Positions 39,601 through 50,179 of a DNA stretch of 64,000 bases are shown in pieces. The notes beneath the pieces are model-generated. The model was not told the DNA's origin and searched no databases. It worked only from the letters and a program-made list of their open reading frames with translations. The stretch lies in assembly GCA_040954595.2 (NCBI GenBank), contig CM082581.2:992001-1056000 (forward strand). Direction: 5' to 3'. A program made the translations under genes and the position numbers. The stretch is from Balanoglossus misakiensis (lineage: Eukaryota; Hemichordata). Numbering within the stretch: the stretch's first letter is position 1; the number at the start of each line of letters is the position of its first letter.

Positions 39601-39705
39601 CTCGAAAATTCTTCTAATGTTTTACTTGATGCGATCTGTTCATCAGATAGAGCGACTGACAGCATATTTTTCAAACATTGGCGAAAGCAATTGTATATCA
39701 TGTAA
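36683..39705 (+). pseudogene. Non-LTR retrotransposon ORF2, unit 1 (EN end + RT), broken
   Basis: The first and longest copy. It begins inside the APE endonuclease (WIDYCVTT at 36683; SDH catalytic motif at 36761-36769), then a linker and the reverse transcriptase: KTAGIDNILAEHLKF, SNYRPIALATVFSKVFEHIL, YLQFGFKREHSTD, motif A FTCFLDASKAFDRVNH, GGVLSPYLFNVYIDDI, motif C GYADDMTLLSP and HTYLGHVISCDG. In-frame stops are TAA 37160, TAG 37214 and TAA 38039; a run of eight G near 38123 adds a +1 shift just before the GG-VLSP motif. The frame is then cut by a MITE at 38795-39589 and resumes at 39595, ending with a TAA at 39703. No active protein is possible. The clade was not determined. Confidence 0.9.
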
Positions 39706-40178
39706 GTTTTTTTTTGTGTGTGTCTCAGTGTCAGATTATTATTATTGTTTTTTTTTCTTCTCTCTTTTGGGTATATGGACTTTTTTTAAAGTCTGAAATA
39801 AAGAATTGTTATTATTTGTTAGCTGTTGCCATTCAAATGTGTCTACGCAAACCCGGCTACACTGGCAGTGGGCTTTGACTCTAAGTCGCTAATGTTGTGG
39901 GAGGTTTCATTAGCATTGTAGTCACATGTAGTGGATAGTAGTTTGGGAAATTGCCTGAAATACGTCAGCAGACCAGTGATTTTCTTGCACGAAGGGAGTT
40001 TGGTACCAGCAATAATCAGAGATCAGGCTTCGTTGCCGTTCAAAAGTTCCTACTTCAGTCGTGATGTTGCAACTGGACGTTCAGTATGGGGGTCGGCCCG
40101 CAGGTGGCCGTGTGGGTTATCAGGTCGCCCGTAACGGCACGCAGCTACATGCAGCTGTATGGGACCAAAATAATACAC
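37071..40178. repeat. 3.1-kb tandem unit 1 (3,108 bp)
   Basis: Unit borders are set by AAGTTCATGTTGTGCCTGGC at 37071, 40179, 43286 and 46393. In unit 1 this is preceded by LINE sequence; in later units by AAATAATACAC. Each unit carries LINE linker and RT, the MITE, the LINE 3' end (to about 39810) and 0.37 kb of flank. The extra base in unit 1 is the eighth G of the G run. Confidence 0.95.
38795..39589. mobile_element. 795-bp TTAA-flanked MITE inside the LINE, unit 1
   Basis: Near-perfect 125-bp terminal inverted repeats (38795-38919 and 39465-39589), starting GATGGGTCCCTGGGATC, are flanked by TTAA at 38791-38794 and 39590-39593. TTAA duplication is the piggyBac hallmark, so a piggyBac-mobilised non-autonomous element is likely; no transposase is present. 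Taking out the element plus one TTAA leaves the LINE frame continuous (SF-K-RR join), which fixes the insertion point to the base. Confidence 0.92.
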
Positions 40179-42812
40179 AAGTTCATGTTGTGCCTGGCTG
40201 GAACGATTTTGTAAAAGAAAGTCACGACTATGCCCGTTCCATGTTTTTATTATGGGTTAATGTGGGTTAACCTAAACAAGGCCCGCTTTTTGAAACCATG
40301 AAATTTTCCAGAGCTCGTTTTTAGTATGCTTTACGTGCTTGTAAAAAGATTGAGAATCAAAATAGGGCTGACAAGATGGCTGATAATTTACGCTGCCACA
40401 AACAGAACGACTTCTGGGAGGAAGTCAGAAAGCAAACTAGCAGAAAAACGCCGCTTTCTGACACTGTAGGTGGAGCGACTGGTGAGAGTGAAATTGCAAT
40501 TATGTGGCACAAGCATTTCAGTGATATTTTGAATTCTGTCCAGGCTCAGACTGGTAAAAATGACATCGAGGAGAAAATGAAGTATGTTAAATTTTCTTCT
40601 GATATGTATGTTTCTGAAGACGAAGTAATTTCTGCTATACATAAGTTACCTGATGGTAAGACAGCTGGCATTGACAATATTTTAGCTGAGCACCTCAAAT
40701 TCTCAGACTCCTCTATTTTACCCTTTTTGACTTGTTGTATTAATGCAATGATTGTTCATGGTTACCTGCCAACTGAGGCTATCAATGTTAATTTAGTTCC
40801 AATTATTAAGGATAAAACTAAGCTTTGTAGTGATGCCAGTAACTACCGGCCGATAGCACTAGCAACTGTTTTCTCTAAAGTTTTTGAGCATATTTTACTT
40901 TCTCGTTATGAGGAGTTTCTTACCTCTCATTATTTACAATTTGGTTTCAAGCGAGAACATTCAACTGACCTGTGTTTATTTGCATTTAAAGAAATCATTA
41001 GCTACTACACCAGCAATGGAAGACCAGTGTTTACTTGTTTTCTGGATGCTTCAAAAGCTTTTGACAGAGTTAATCACTTTAAACTGGTTATAATTAACAA
41101 GCACATCGACAGGAATGTTCCCTTGTATGCTGTACGAATTTTATATTAATGGTACAGAAATCAATTGTTTACTGTGTTGTGAGGTAATGAAACCTCAGAG
41201 TTGTTTTCTGTTTCTAACGGTGTAAGACAAGGGGGGGTACTCTCTCCCTATCTTTTTAATGTCTACATTGATGATATTATCAATGCACTCTGTAAAGCCA
41301 AAGTTAGCTGTACCATGTGTGGTGTCAGCGCTAACACTTTAGGTTACGCTGACGACATGACTCTACTCAGTCCAAGTATTAAGGGTCTACGCCGTCTTCT
41401 TAGAATTTGTGAAATTTACGGCAAGGATTATGATATCATTTATAATTCTAGTAAAACTGTGTGCATGCTTTTTAATGGGAAGAATATGAGCGTTCAAAGA
41501 ATTCCTTCGATTAAACTTAATGACATCACTTTAAAGTTTGTACCTGTACACACCTATCTGGGCCATGTTATATCTTGTGATGGTTGTGATAATGAAGATA
41601 TTGAACGACAGAGAAGAGCATTTTGTGTAAGAGCAAACATGCTATTGAGACATTTTCAACATTGTAGTCAAGATGTGAAGAAAGTTTTATTTTTGGCATA
41701 TTGTAGTAATATTTACTGTTGCAGTTTGTGGGCATCCTTTAAAGTTAAACCGATGAAAAAATTTAAAACTATGTACAATAATGTTTGCAGAAGATTTCTC
41801 GGTCTTCCGCCATTTTGCTGTGCATCGGGTATGTTTGCTACAAACCATGTACATGTATTGTCACTTGGTGAAGTTTTTAGACGCAATATGTACAGTTTTA
41901 AGATGGGTCCCTGGGATCTTTTTGCTCGTTGCTGTGGGCCTTTATAGGACATTACACCCCGATTTGGACTAAGCCGTTTTCAGAGTCTAACAAGGGGCTG
42001 GTAACTAGTTGAAAATCTGCACGATTATGTGCACACCCCCTGTCCGAGTATGTTTACGGCAGCTACCACCCGGCCATAGGCCGCCACGCTAATACGGCAA
42101 AGCAGCGGTCAGCGATAGCGTGCGCGTCCTGTAACCACAGTAACTGGATCGAACGCTAAAAATCCAATGTTTTGTACACAGAGATTTTGTACCGTTCACG
42201 AAAATCCCTAAGGCTTTTTTCATAGGCCACGTACGCCAGTCAAATTTGACCTGCTTGTTGAGAACGCACTTCCGCACAGTGTGACGGATCGTTTTTTCGG
42301 TTTTCGTCGTGCTAAGAAGCGATACCGGTGGAAGAGTGCGTCCAAAAACACCCAAAATCGATGACTTTTTCAGGTGTGGTACGGGTATGCTGAAATCTTA
42401 GGATACAACGATAATATTCGAAAACAAAATCCGTCACGATCTTCCCTGGTTCAAGCAACTAATGAATACGTATCAAGTTCGTTTTTGAGGTCACGGAATA
42501 AAAAGCCTTAGGCTTTTGAAATTTGACCTAGCTAATTTTCATATCAATGGCGTCAGGGGGCGCGCGCTCACAATCGTGCAGATTTTCAACTAGTTACCAG
42601 CCCCTTGTTAGACTCTGAAAACGGCTTAGTCCAAATCGGGGTGTAATGTCCTATAAAGGCCCATAGCAACGAGCAAAAAGATCCCAGGGACCCATCTTAA
42701 GCGTAGACTCGAAAATTCTTCTAATGTTTTACTTGATGCGATCTGTTCATCAGATAGAGCGACTGACAGCATATTTTTCAAACATTGGCGAAAGCAATTG
42801 TATATCATGTAA
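40179..42812 (+). pseudogene. LINE RT pseudogene, unit 2
   Basis: The RT frame is readable from 40376 (MADNLRCHKQNDFWEEVRKQ) to the TAA at 41147 and again from 41201 to the MITE at 41902, without a frameshift at the G run. Motif A keeps FLDASKAFD and motif C keeps YADD. Shared stops from unit 1 plus the TGA at 41180 rule out a protein. It has no endonuclease and ends at the TAA at 42810-42812 after the MITE. Confidence 0.9.
41902..42696. mobile_element. 795-bp TTAA MITE, unit 2
   Basis: Same element and same insertion point as in unit 1 (TTAA at 41898-41901 and 42697-42700), so it was duplicated with the unit and not inserted again. Confidence 0.92.
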
Positions 42813-43285
42813 GTTTTTTTTTGTGTGTGTCTCAGTGTCAGATTATTATTATTGTTTTTTTTTCTTCTCTCTTTTGGGTATATGGACTTTTTTTAAAGTC
42901 TGAAATAAAGAATTGTTATTATTTGTTAGCTGTTGCCATTCAAATGTGTCTACGCAAACCCGGCTACACTGGCAGTGGGCTTTGACTCTAAGTCGCTAAT
43001 GTTGTGGGAGGTTTCATTAGCATTGTAGTCACATGTAGTGGATAGTAGTTTGGGAAATTGCCTGAAATACGTCAGCAGACCAGTGATTTTCTTGCACGAA
43101 GGGAGTTTGGTACCAGCAATAATCAGAGATCAGGCTTCGTTGCCGTTCAAAAGTTCCTACTTCAGTCGTGATGTTGCAACTGGACGTTCAGTATGGGGGT
43201 CGGCCCGCAGGTGGCCGTGTGGGTTATCAGGTCGCCCGTAACGGCACGCAGCTACATGCAGCTGTATGGGACCAAAATAATACAC

Positions 43286-45919
43286 AAGTTCATGTTGTGC
43301 CTGGCTGGAACGATTTTGTAAAAGAAAGTCACGACTATGCCCGTTCCATGTTTTTATTATGGGTTAATGTGGGTTAACCTAAACAAGGCCCGCTTTTTGA
43401 AACCATGAAATTTTCCAGAGCTCGTTTTTAGTATGCTTTACGTGCTTGTAAAAAGATTGAGAATCAAAATAGGGCTGACAAGATGGCTGATAATTTACGC
43501 TGCCACAAACAGAACGACTTCTGGGAGGAAGTCAGAAAGCAAACTAGCAGAAAAACGCCGCTTTCTGACACTGTAGGTGGAGCGACTGGTGAGAGTGAAA
43601 TTGCAATTATGTGGCACAAGCATTTCAGTGATATTTTGAATTCTGTCCAGGCTCAGACTGGTAAAAATGACATCGAGGAGAAAATGAAGTATGTTAAATT
43701 TTCTTCTGATATGTATGTTTCTGAAGACGAAGTAATTTCTGCTATACATAAGTTACCTGATGGTAAGACAGCTGGCATTGACAATATTTTAGCTGAGCAC
43801 CTCAAATTCTCAGACTCCTCTATTTTACCCTTTTTGACTTGTTGTATTAATGCAATGATTGTTCATGGTTACCTGCCAACTGAGGCTATCAATGTTAATT
43901 TAGTTCCAATTATTAAGGATAAAACTAAGCTTTGTAGTGATGCCAGTAACTACCGGCCGATAGCACTAGCAACTGTTTTCTCTAAAGTTTTTGAGCATAT
44001 TTTACTTTCTCGTTATGAGGAGTTTCTTACCTCTCATTATTTACAATTTGGTTTCAAGCGAGAACATTCAACTGACCTGTGTTTATTTGCATTTAAAGAA
44101 ATCATTAGCTACTACACCAGCAATGGAAGACCAGTGTTTACTTTTTTTCTGGTTGCTTCAAAAGCTTTTGACAGAGTTAATCACTTTAAACTGGTTATAA
44201 TTAACAAGCACATCGACAGGAATGTTCCCTTGTATGCTGTACGAATTTTATATTAATGGTACAGAAATCAATTGTTTACTGTGTTGTGAGGTAATGAAAC
44301 CTCAGAGTTGTTTTCTGTTTCTAACGGTGTAAGACAAGGGGGGGTACTCTCTCCCTATCTTTTTAATGTCTACATTGATGATATTATCAATGCACTCTGT
44401 AAAGCCAAAGTTAGCTGTACCATGTGTGGTGTCAGCGCTAACACTTTAGGTTACGCTGACGACATGACTCTACTCAGTCCAAGTATTAAGGGTCTACGCC
44501 GTCTTCTTAGAATTTGTGAAATTTACGGCAAGGATTATGATATCATTTATAATTCTAGTAAAACTGTGTGCATGCTTTTTAATGGGAAGAATATGAGCGT
44601 TCAAAGAATTCCTTCGATTAAACTTAATGACATCACTTTAAAGTTTGTACCTGTACACACCTATCTGGGCCATGTTATATCTTGTGATGGTTGTGATAAT
44701 GAAGATATTGAACGACAGAGAAGAGCATTTTGTGTAAGAGCAAACATGCTATTGAGACATTTTCAACATTGTAGTCAAGATGTGAAGAAAGTTTTATTTT
44801 TGGCATATTGTAGTAATATTTACTGTTGCAGTTTGTGGGCATCCTTTAAAGTTAAACCGATGAAAAAATTTAAAACTATGTACAATAATGTTTGCAGAAG
44901 ATTTCTCGGTCTTCCGCCATTTTGCTGTGCATCGGGTATGTTTGCTACAAACCATGTACATGTATTGTCACTTGGTGAAGTTTTTAGACGCAATATGTAC
45001 AGTTTTAAGATGGGTCCCTGGGATCTTTTTGCTCGTTGCTGTGGGCCTTTATAGGACATTACACCCCGATTTGGACTAAGCCGTTTTCAGAGTCTAACAA
45101 GGGGCTGGTAACTAGTTGAAAATCTGCACGATTATGTGCACACCCCCTGTCCGAGTATGTTTACGGCAGCTACCACCCGGCCATAGGCCGCCACGCTAAT
45201 ACGGCAAAGCAGCGGTCAGCGATAGCGTGCGCGTCCTGTAACCACAGTAACTGGATCGAACGCTAAAAATCCAATGTTTTGTACACAGAGATTTTGTACC
45301 GTTCACGAAAATCCCTAAGGCTTTTTTCATAGGCCACGTACGCCAGTCAAATTTGACCTGCTTGTTGAGAACGCACTTCCGCACAGTGTGACGGATCGTT
45401 TTTTCGGTTTTCGTCGTGCTAAGAAGCGATACCGGTGGAAGAGTGCGTCCAAAAACACCCAAAATCGATGACTTTTTCAGGTGTGGTACGGGTATGCTGA
45501 AATCTTAGGATACAACGATAATATTCGAAAACAAAATCCGTCACGATCTTCCCTGGTTCAAGCAACTAATGAATACGTATCAAGTTCGTTTTTGAGGTCA
45601 CGGAATAAAAAGCCTTAGGCTTTTGAAATTTGACCTAGCTAATTTTCATATCAATGGCGTCAGGGGGCGCGCGCTCACAATCGTGCAGATTTTCAACTAG
45701 TTACCAGCCCCTTGTTAGACTCTGAAAACGGCTTAGTCCAAATCGGGGTGTAATGTCCTATAAAGGCCCATAGCAACGAGCAAAAAGATCCCAGGGACCC
45801 ATCTTAAGCGTAGACTCGAAAATTCTTCTAATGTTTTACTTGATGCGATCTGTTCATCAGATAGAGCGACTGACAGCATATTTTTCAAACATTGGCGAAA
45901 GCAATTGTATATCATGTAA
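43286..45919 (+). pseudogene. LINE RT pseudogene, unit 3, motif A Asp lost
   Basis: Layout as unit 2. Codon 44152-44154 is GTT (Val) where the other three units have GAT (Asp) in FLDASKAFD; this Asp is the metal-binding residue of RT motif A. The preceding Cys is Phe. Shared stops and the TGA near 44287 are present as well. It ends at the TAA at 45917-45919. Confidence 0.9.
45009..45803. mobile_element. 795-bp TTAA MITE, unit 3
   Basis: Copy of the element described in unit 1, with TTAA at 45005-45008 and 45804-45807. Confidence 0.92.
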
Positions 45920-46392
45920 GTTTTTTTGTGTGTGTGTCTCAGTGTCAGATTATTATTATTGTTTTTTTTTCTTCTCTCTTTTGGGTATATGGACTTTTTT
46001 TAAAGTCTGAAATAAAGAATTGTTATTATTTGTTAGCTGTTGCCATTCAAATGTGTCTACGCAAACCCGGCTACACTGGCAGTGGGCTTTGACTCTAAGT
46101 CGCTAATGTTGTGGGAGGTTTCATTAGCATTGTAGTCACATGTAGTGGATAGTAGTTTGGGAAATTGCCTGAAATACGTCAGCAGACCAGTGATTTTCTT
46201 GCACGAAGGGAGTTTGGTACCAGCAATAATCAGAGATCAGGCTTCGTTGCCGTTCAAAAGTTCCTACTTCAGTCGTGATGTTGCAACTGGACGTTCAGTA
46301 TGGGGGTCGGCCCGCAGGTGGCCGTGTGGGTTATCAGGTCGCCCGTAACGGCACGCAGCTACATGCAGCTGTATGGGACCAAAATAATACAC

Positions 46393-49027
46393 AAGTTCAT
46401 GTTGTGCCTGGCTGGAACGATTTTGTAAAAGAAAGTCACGACTATGCCCGTTCCATGTTTTTATTATGGGTTAATGTGGGTTAACCTAAACAAGGCCCGC
46501 TTTTTGAAACCATGAAATTTTCCAGAGCTCGTTTTTAGTATGCTTTACGTGCTTGTAAAAAGATTGAGAATCAAAATAGGGCTGACAAGATGGCTGATAA
46601 TTTACGCTGCCACAAACAGAACGACTTCTGGGAGGAAGTCAGAAAGCAAACTAGCAGAAAAACGCCGCTTTCTGACACTGTAGGTGGAGCGACTGGTGAG
46701 AGTGAAATTGCAATTATGTGGCACAAGCATTTCAGTGATATTTTGAATTCTGTCCAGGCTCAGACTGGTAAAAATGACATCGAGGAGAAAATGAAGTATG
46801 TTAAATTTTCTTCTGATATGTATGTTTCTGAAGACGAAGTAATTTCTGCTATACATAAGTTACCTGATGGTAAGACAGCTGGCATTGACAATATTTTAGC
46901 TGAGCACCTCAAATTCTCAGACTCCTCTATTTTACCCTTTTTGACTTGTTGTATTAATGCAATGATTGTTCATGGTTACCTGCCAACTGAGGCTATCAAT
47001 GTTAATTTAGTTCCAATTATTAAGGATAAAACTAAGCTTTGTAGTGATGCCAGTAACTACAGGCCGATAGCACTAGCAACTGTTTTCTCTAAAGTTTTTG
47101 AGCATATTTTACTTTCTCGTTATGAGGAGTTTCTTACCTCTCATTATTTACAATTTGGTTTCAAGCGAGAACATTCAACTGACCTGTGTTTATTTGCATT
47201 TAAAGAAATCATTAGCTACTACACCAGCAATGGAAGACCAGTGTTTACTTGTTTTCTGGATGCTTCAAAAGCTTTTGACAGAGTTAATCACTTTAAACTG
47301 GTTATAATTAACAAGCACATCGACAGGAATGTTCCCTTGTATGCTGTACGAATTTTATATTAATGGTACAGAAATCAATTGTTTACTGTGTTGTGAGGTA
47401 ATGAAACCTCAGAGTTGTTTTCTGTTTCTAACGGTGTAAGACAAGGGGGGGGTACTCTCTCCCTATCTTTTTAATGTCTACATTGATGATATTATCAATG
47501 CACTCTGTAAAGCCAAAGTTAGCTGTACCATGTGTGGTGTCAGCGCTAACACTTTAGGTTACGCTGACGACATGACTCTACTCAGTCCAAGTATTAAGGG
47601 TCTACGCCGTCTTCTTAGAATTTGTGAAATTTACGGCAAGGATTATGATATCATTTATAATTCTAGTAAAACTGTGTGCATGCTTTTTAATGGGAAGAAT
47701 ATGAGCGTTCAAAGAATTCCTTCGGTTAAACTTAATGACATCACTTTAAAGTTTGTACCTGTACACACCTATCTGGGCCATGTTATATCTTGTGATGGTT
47801 GTGATAATGAAGATATTGAACGACAGAGAAGAGCATTTTGTGTAAGAGCAAACATGCTATTGAGACATTTTCAACATTGTAGTCAAGATGTGAAGAAAGT
47901 TTTATTTTTGGCATATTGTAGTAATATTTACTGTTGCAGTTTGTGGGCATCCTTTAAAGTTAAACCGATGAAAAAATTTAAAACTATGTACAATAATGTT
48001 TGCAGAAGATTTCTCGGTCTTCCGCCATTTTGCTGTGCATCGGGTATGTTTGCTACAAACCATGTACATGTATTGTCACTTGGTGAAGTTTTTAGACGCA
48101 ATATGTACAGTTTTAAGATGGGTCCCTGGGATCTTTTTGCTCGTTGCTGTGGGCCTTTATAGGACATTACACCCCGAGTTGGACTAAGCCGTTTTCAGAG
48201 TCTAACAAGGGGCTGGTAACTAGTTGAAAATCTGCACGATTATGTGCACACCCCCTGTCCGAGTATGTTTACGGCAGCTACCACCCGGCCATAGGCCGCC
48301 ACGCTAATACGGCAAAGCAGCGGTCAGCGATAGCGTGCGCGTCCTGTAACCACAGTAACTGGATCGAACGCTAAAAATCCAATGTTTTGTACACAGAGAT
48401 TTTGTACCGTTCACGAAAATCCCTAAGGCTTTTTTCATAGGCCACGTACGCCAGTCAAATTTGACCTGCTTGTTGAGAACGCACTTCCGCACAGTGTGAC
48501 GGATCGTTTTTTCGGTTTTCGTCGTGCTAAGAAGCGATACCGGTGGAAGAGTGCGTCCAAAAACACCCAAAATCGATGACTTTTTCAGGTGTGGTACGGG
48601 TATGCTGAAATCTTAGGATACAACGATAATATTCGAAAACAAAATCCGTCACGATCTTCCCTGGTTCAAGCAACTAATGAATACGTATCAAGTTCGTTTT
48701 TGAGGTCACGGAATAAAAAGCCTTAGGCTTTTGAAATTTGACCTAGCTAATTTTCATATCAATGGCGTCAGGGGGCGCGCGCTCACAATCGTGCAGATTT
48801 TCAACTAGTTACCAGCCCCTTGTTAGACTCTGAAAACGGCTTAGTCAAAATCGGGGTGTAATGTCCTATAAAGGCCCATAGCAACGAGCAAAAAGATCCC
48901 AGGGACCCATCTTAAGCGTAGACTCGAAAATTCTTCTAATGTTTTACTTGATGCGATCTGTTCATCAGATAGAGCGACTGACAGCATATTTTTCAAACAT
49001 TGGCGAAAGCAATTGTATATCATGTAA
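46393..49027 (+). pseudogene. LINE RT pseudogene, unit 4
   Basis: RT frame 46590-47363, then the shared TAA, a TGA near 47394 and a +1 shift from eight G near 47445; the second half reads from 47530 in the shifted frame to the MITE. Motif A (FLDASKAFD) and motif C (YADD) are intact. It ends at the TAA at 49025-49027. Confidence 0.9.
48117..48911. mobile_element. 795-bp TTAA MITE, unit 4
   Basis: TTAA at 48113-48116 and 48912-48915; a few private substitutions in the inverted repeats (for example TTAGTCAAAATCGG on the right). Confidence 0.92.
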
Positions 49028-49469
49028 GTTTTTTTTTGTGTGTGTCTCAGTGTCAGATTATTATTATTGTTTTTTTTTCTTCTCTCTTTTGGGTATATGG
49101 ACTTTTTTTAAAGTCTGAAATAAAGAATTGTTATTATTTGTTAGCTGTTGCCATTCAAATGTGTCTACGCAAACCCGGCTACACTGGCAGTGGGCTTTGA
49201 CTCTAAGTCGCTAATGTTGTGGGAGGTTTCATTAGCATTGTAGTCACATGTAGTGGATAGTAGTTTGGGAAATTGCCTGAAATACGTCAGCAGACCAGTG
49301 ATTTTCTTGCACGAAGGGAGTTTGGTACCAGCAATAAGCAGAGATCAGGCTTCGTTGCCGTTCAAAAGTTCCTACTTCAGTCGTGATGTTGCAACTGGAC
49401 GTTCAGTATGGGGGTCGGCCCGCAGGTGGCCGTGTGGGTTATCAGGTCGCCCGTAACGGCACGCAGCTA

Positions 49470-50030
49470 CATGCAGCTGTATGGGACCAAAATAATACAC
49501 CCGATTCGGGGGTCACCTGTGACACCTGCGTAACTCAATAATTATGTGCATGCGTAATTGTGGGGTCAATGAAAGGGGTGGTAGCGTGGTATTTGTTGCA
49601 CATGGATCAATATGAAGTCCGATTTTCCCGTCAAGTTGTGGGCGACCTTATGTGACCTTTCACCTACTTTTGCTTAGTGAGCATCTACAGAAGATGCATG
49701 CAGCTTTGGCTTGGGGGGGGGGGGCATATACGGATGGGACCATAATGATATACCAAAGGCGGGGTCACCTGTTGCACCTGCCTAAGTCATTGATTTTGTA
49801 CATTTAATTGGACACTAACCAACAGGGCGATAGGTGTGGTTTTTGTTCCACAGGGACGAATGTAAGTGTCAGTTGGTTTTTGCCCAAATGTATAAGGTGA
49901 TTTTGATGACCTCTGTCATACAGTGCCATATCTCATCCCGTTGTACAGGTGCAGCTTTGGTATTTGGAGGGATGAAACTATCATGAAATGCCAAATACAG
50001 GGGGATACCTTTGACACCTGCCATGATTTT
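49470..50030. repeat. Degenerate ~245-bp tandem repeat (2.3 copies)
   Basis: Three related starts, ATGGGACCAAAATAATACAC (49483), ATGGGACCATAATGATATAC (49734) and a GATGAAACTATCATGAAATG variant (49971), are each followed by a GGGGTCACCTGT...CACCTGC-like phrase. The last 30 bp of the LINE unit belong to this repeat, so the array's right border lies in it. Its right end passes directly into the 78-bp satellite. Confidence 0.75.
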
Positions 50031-50179
50031 TTTCAAAAATCGACGAAATTTTGAGATTTTGCAAAGTCGAAAATTTGTCATTTTTTGATGATTTTCACCC
50101 GTCTTTTTTCAAAAATCGACGAAATTTTGAGATTTTGCAAAAGAGGAAAATTTGTCATTTTTTGATGATTTTCAACATT

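Larger units (their letters stand above)
40179..43285. repeat. 3.1-kb tandem unit 2 (3,107 bp)
   Basis: Same content as unit 1 without the EN end. Diagnostic bases: seven G in the G run (frame kept), TGA at 41180-41182 replacing TGG of unit 1, and an Ile codon (ATT) in the RIPSI stretch where units 1 and 4 have Val. Confidence 0.95.
43286..46392. repeat. 3.1-kb tandem unit 3 (3,107 bp)
   Basis: Nearly identical to unit 2 (seven G, TGA, Ile) with private changes: two substitutions in motif A near 44143-44154 and GT-repeat length near 45922. Confidence 0.95.
46393..49499. repeat. 3.1-kb tandem unit 4 (last unit)
   Basis: Carries TGA like units 2 and 3, but eight G and the Val codon like unit 1. 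Private changes include CAGGCCG near 47060 and CCCCGAGTTGG near 48175. It ends at AAATAATACAC, after which the sequence leaves the unit (CCGATTCGGG). Confidence 0.95.
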
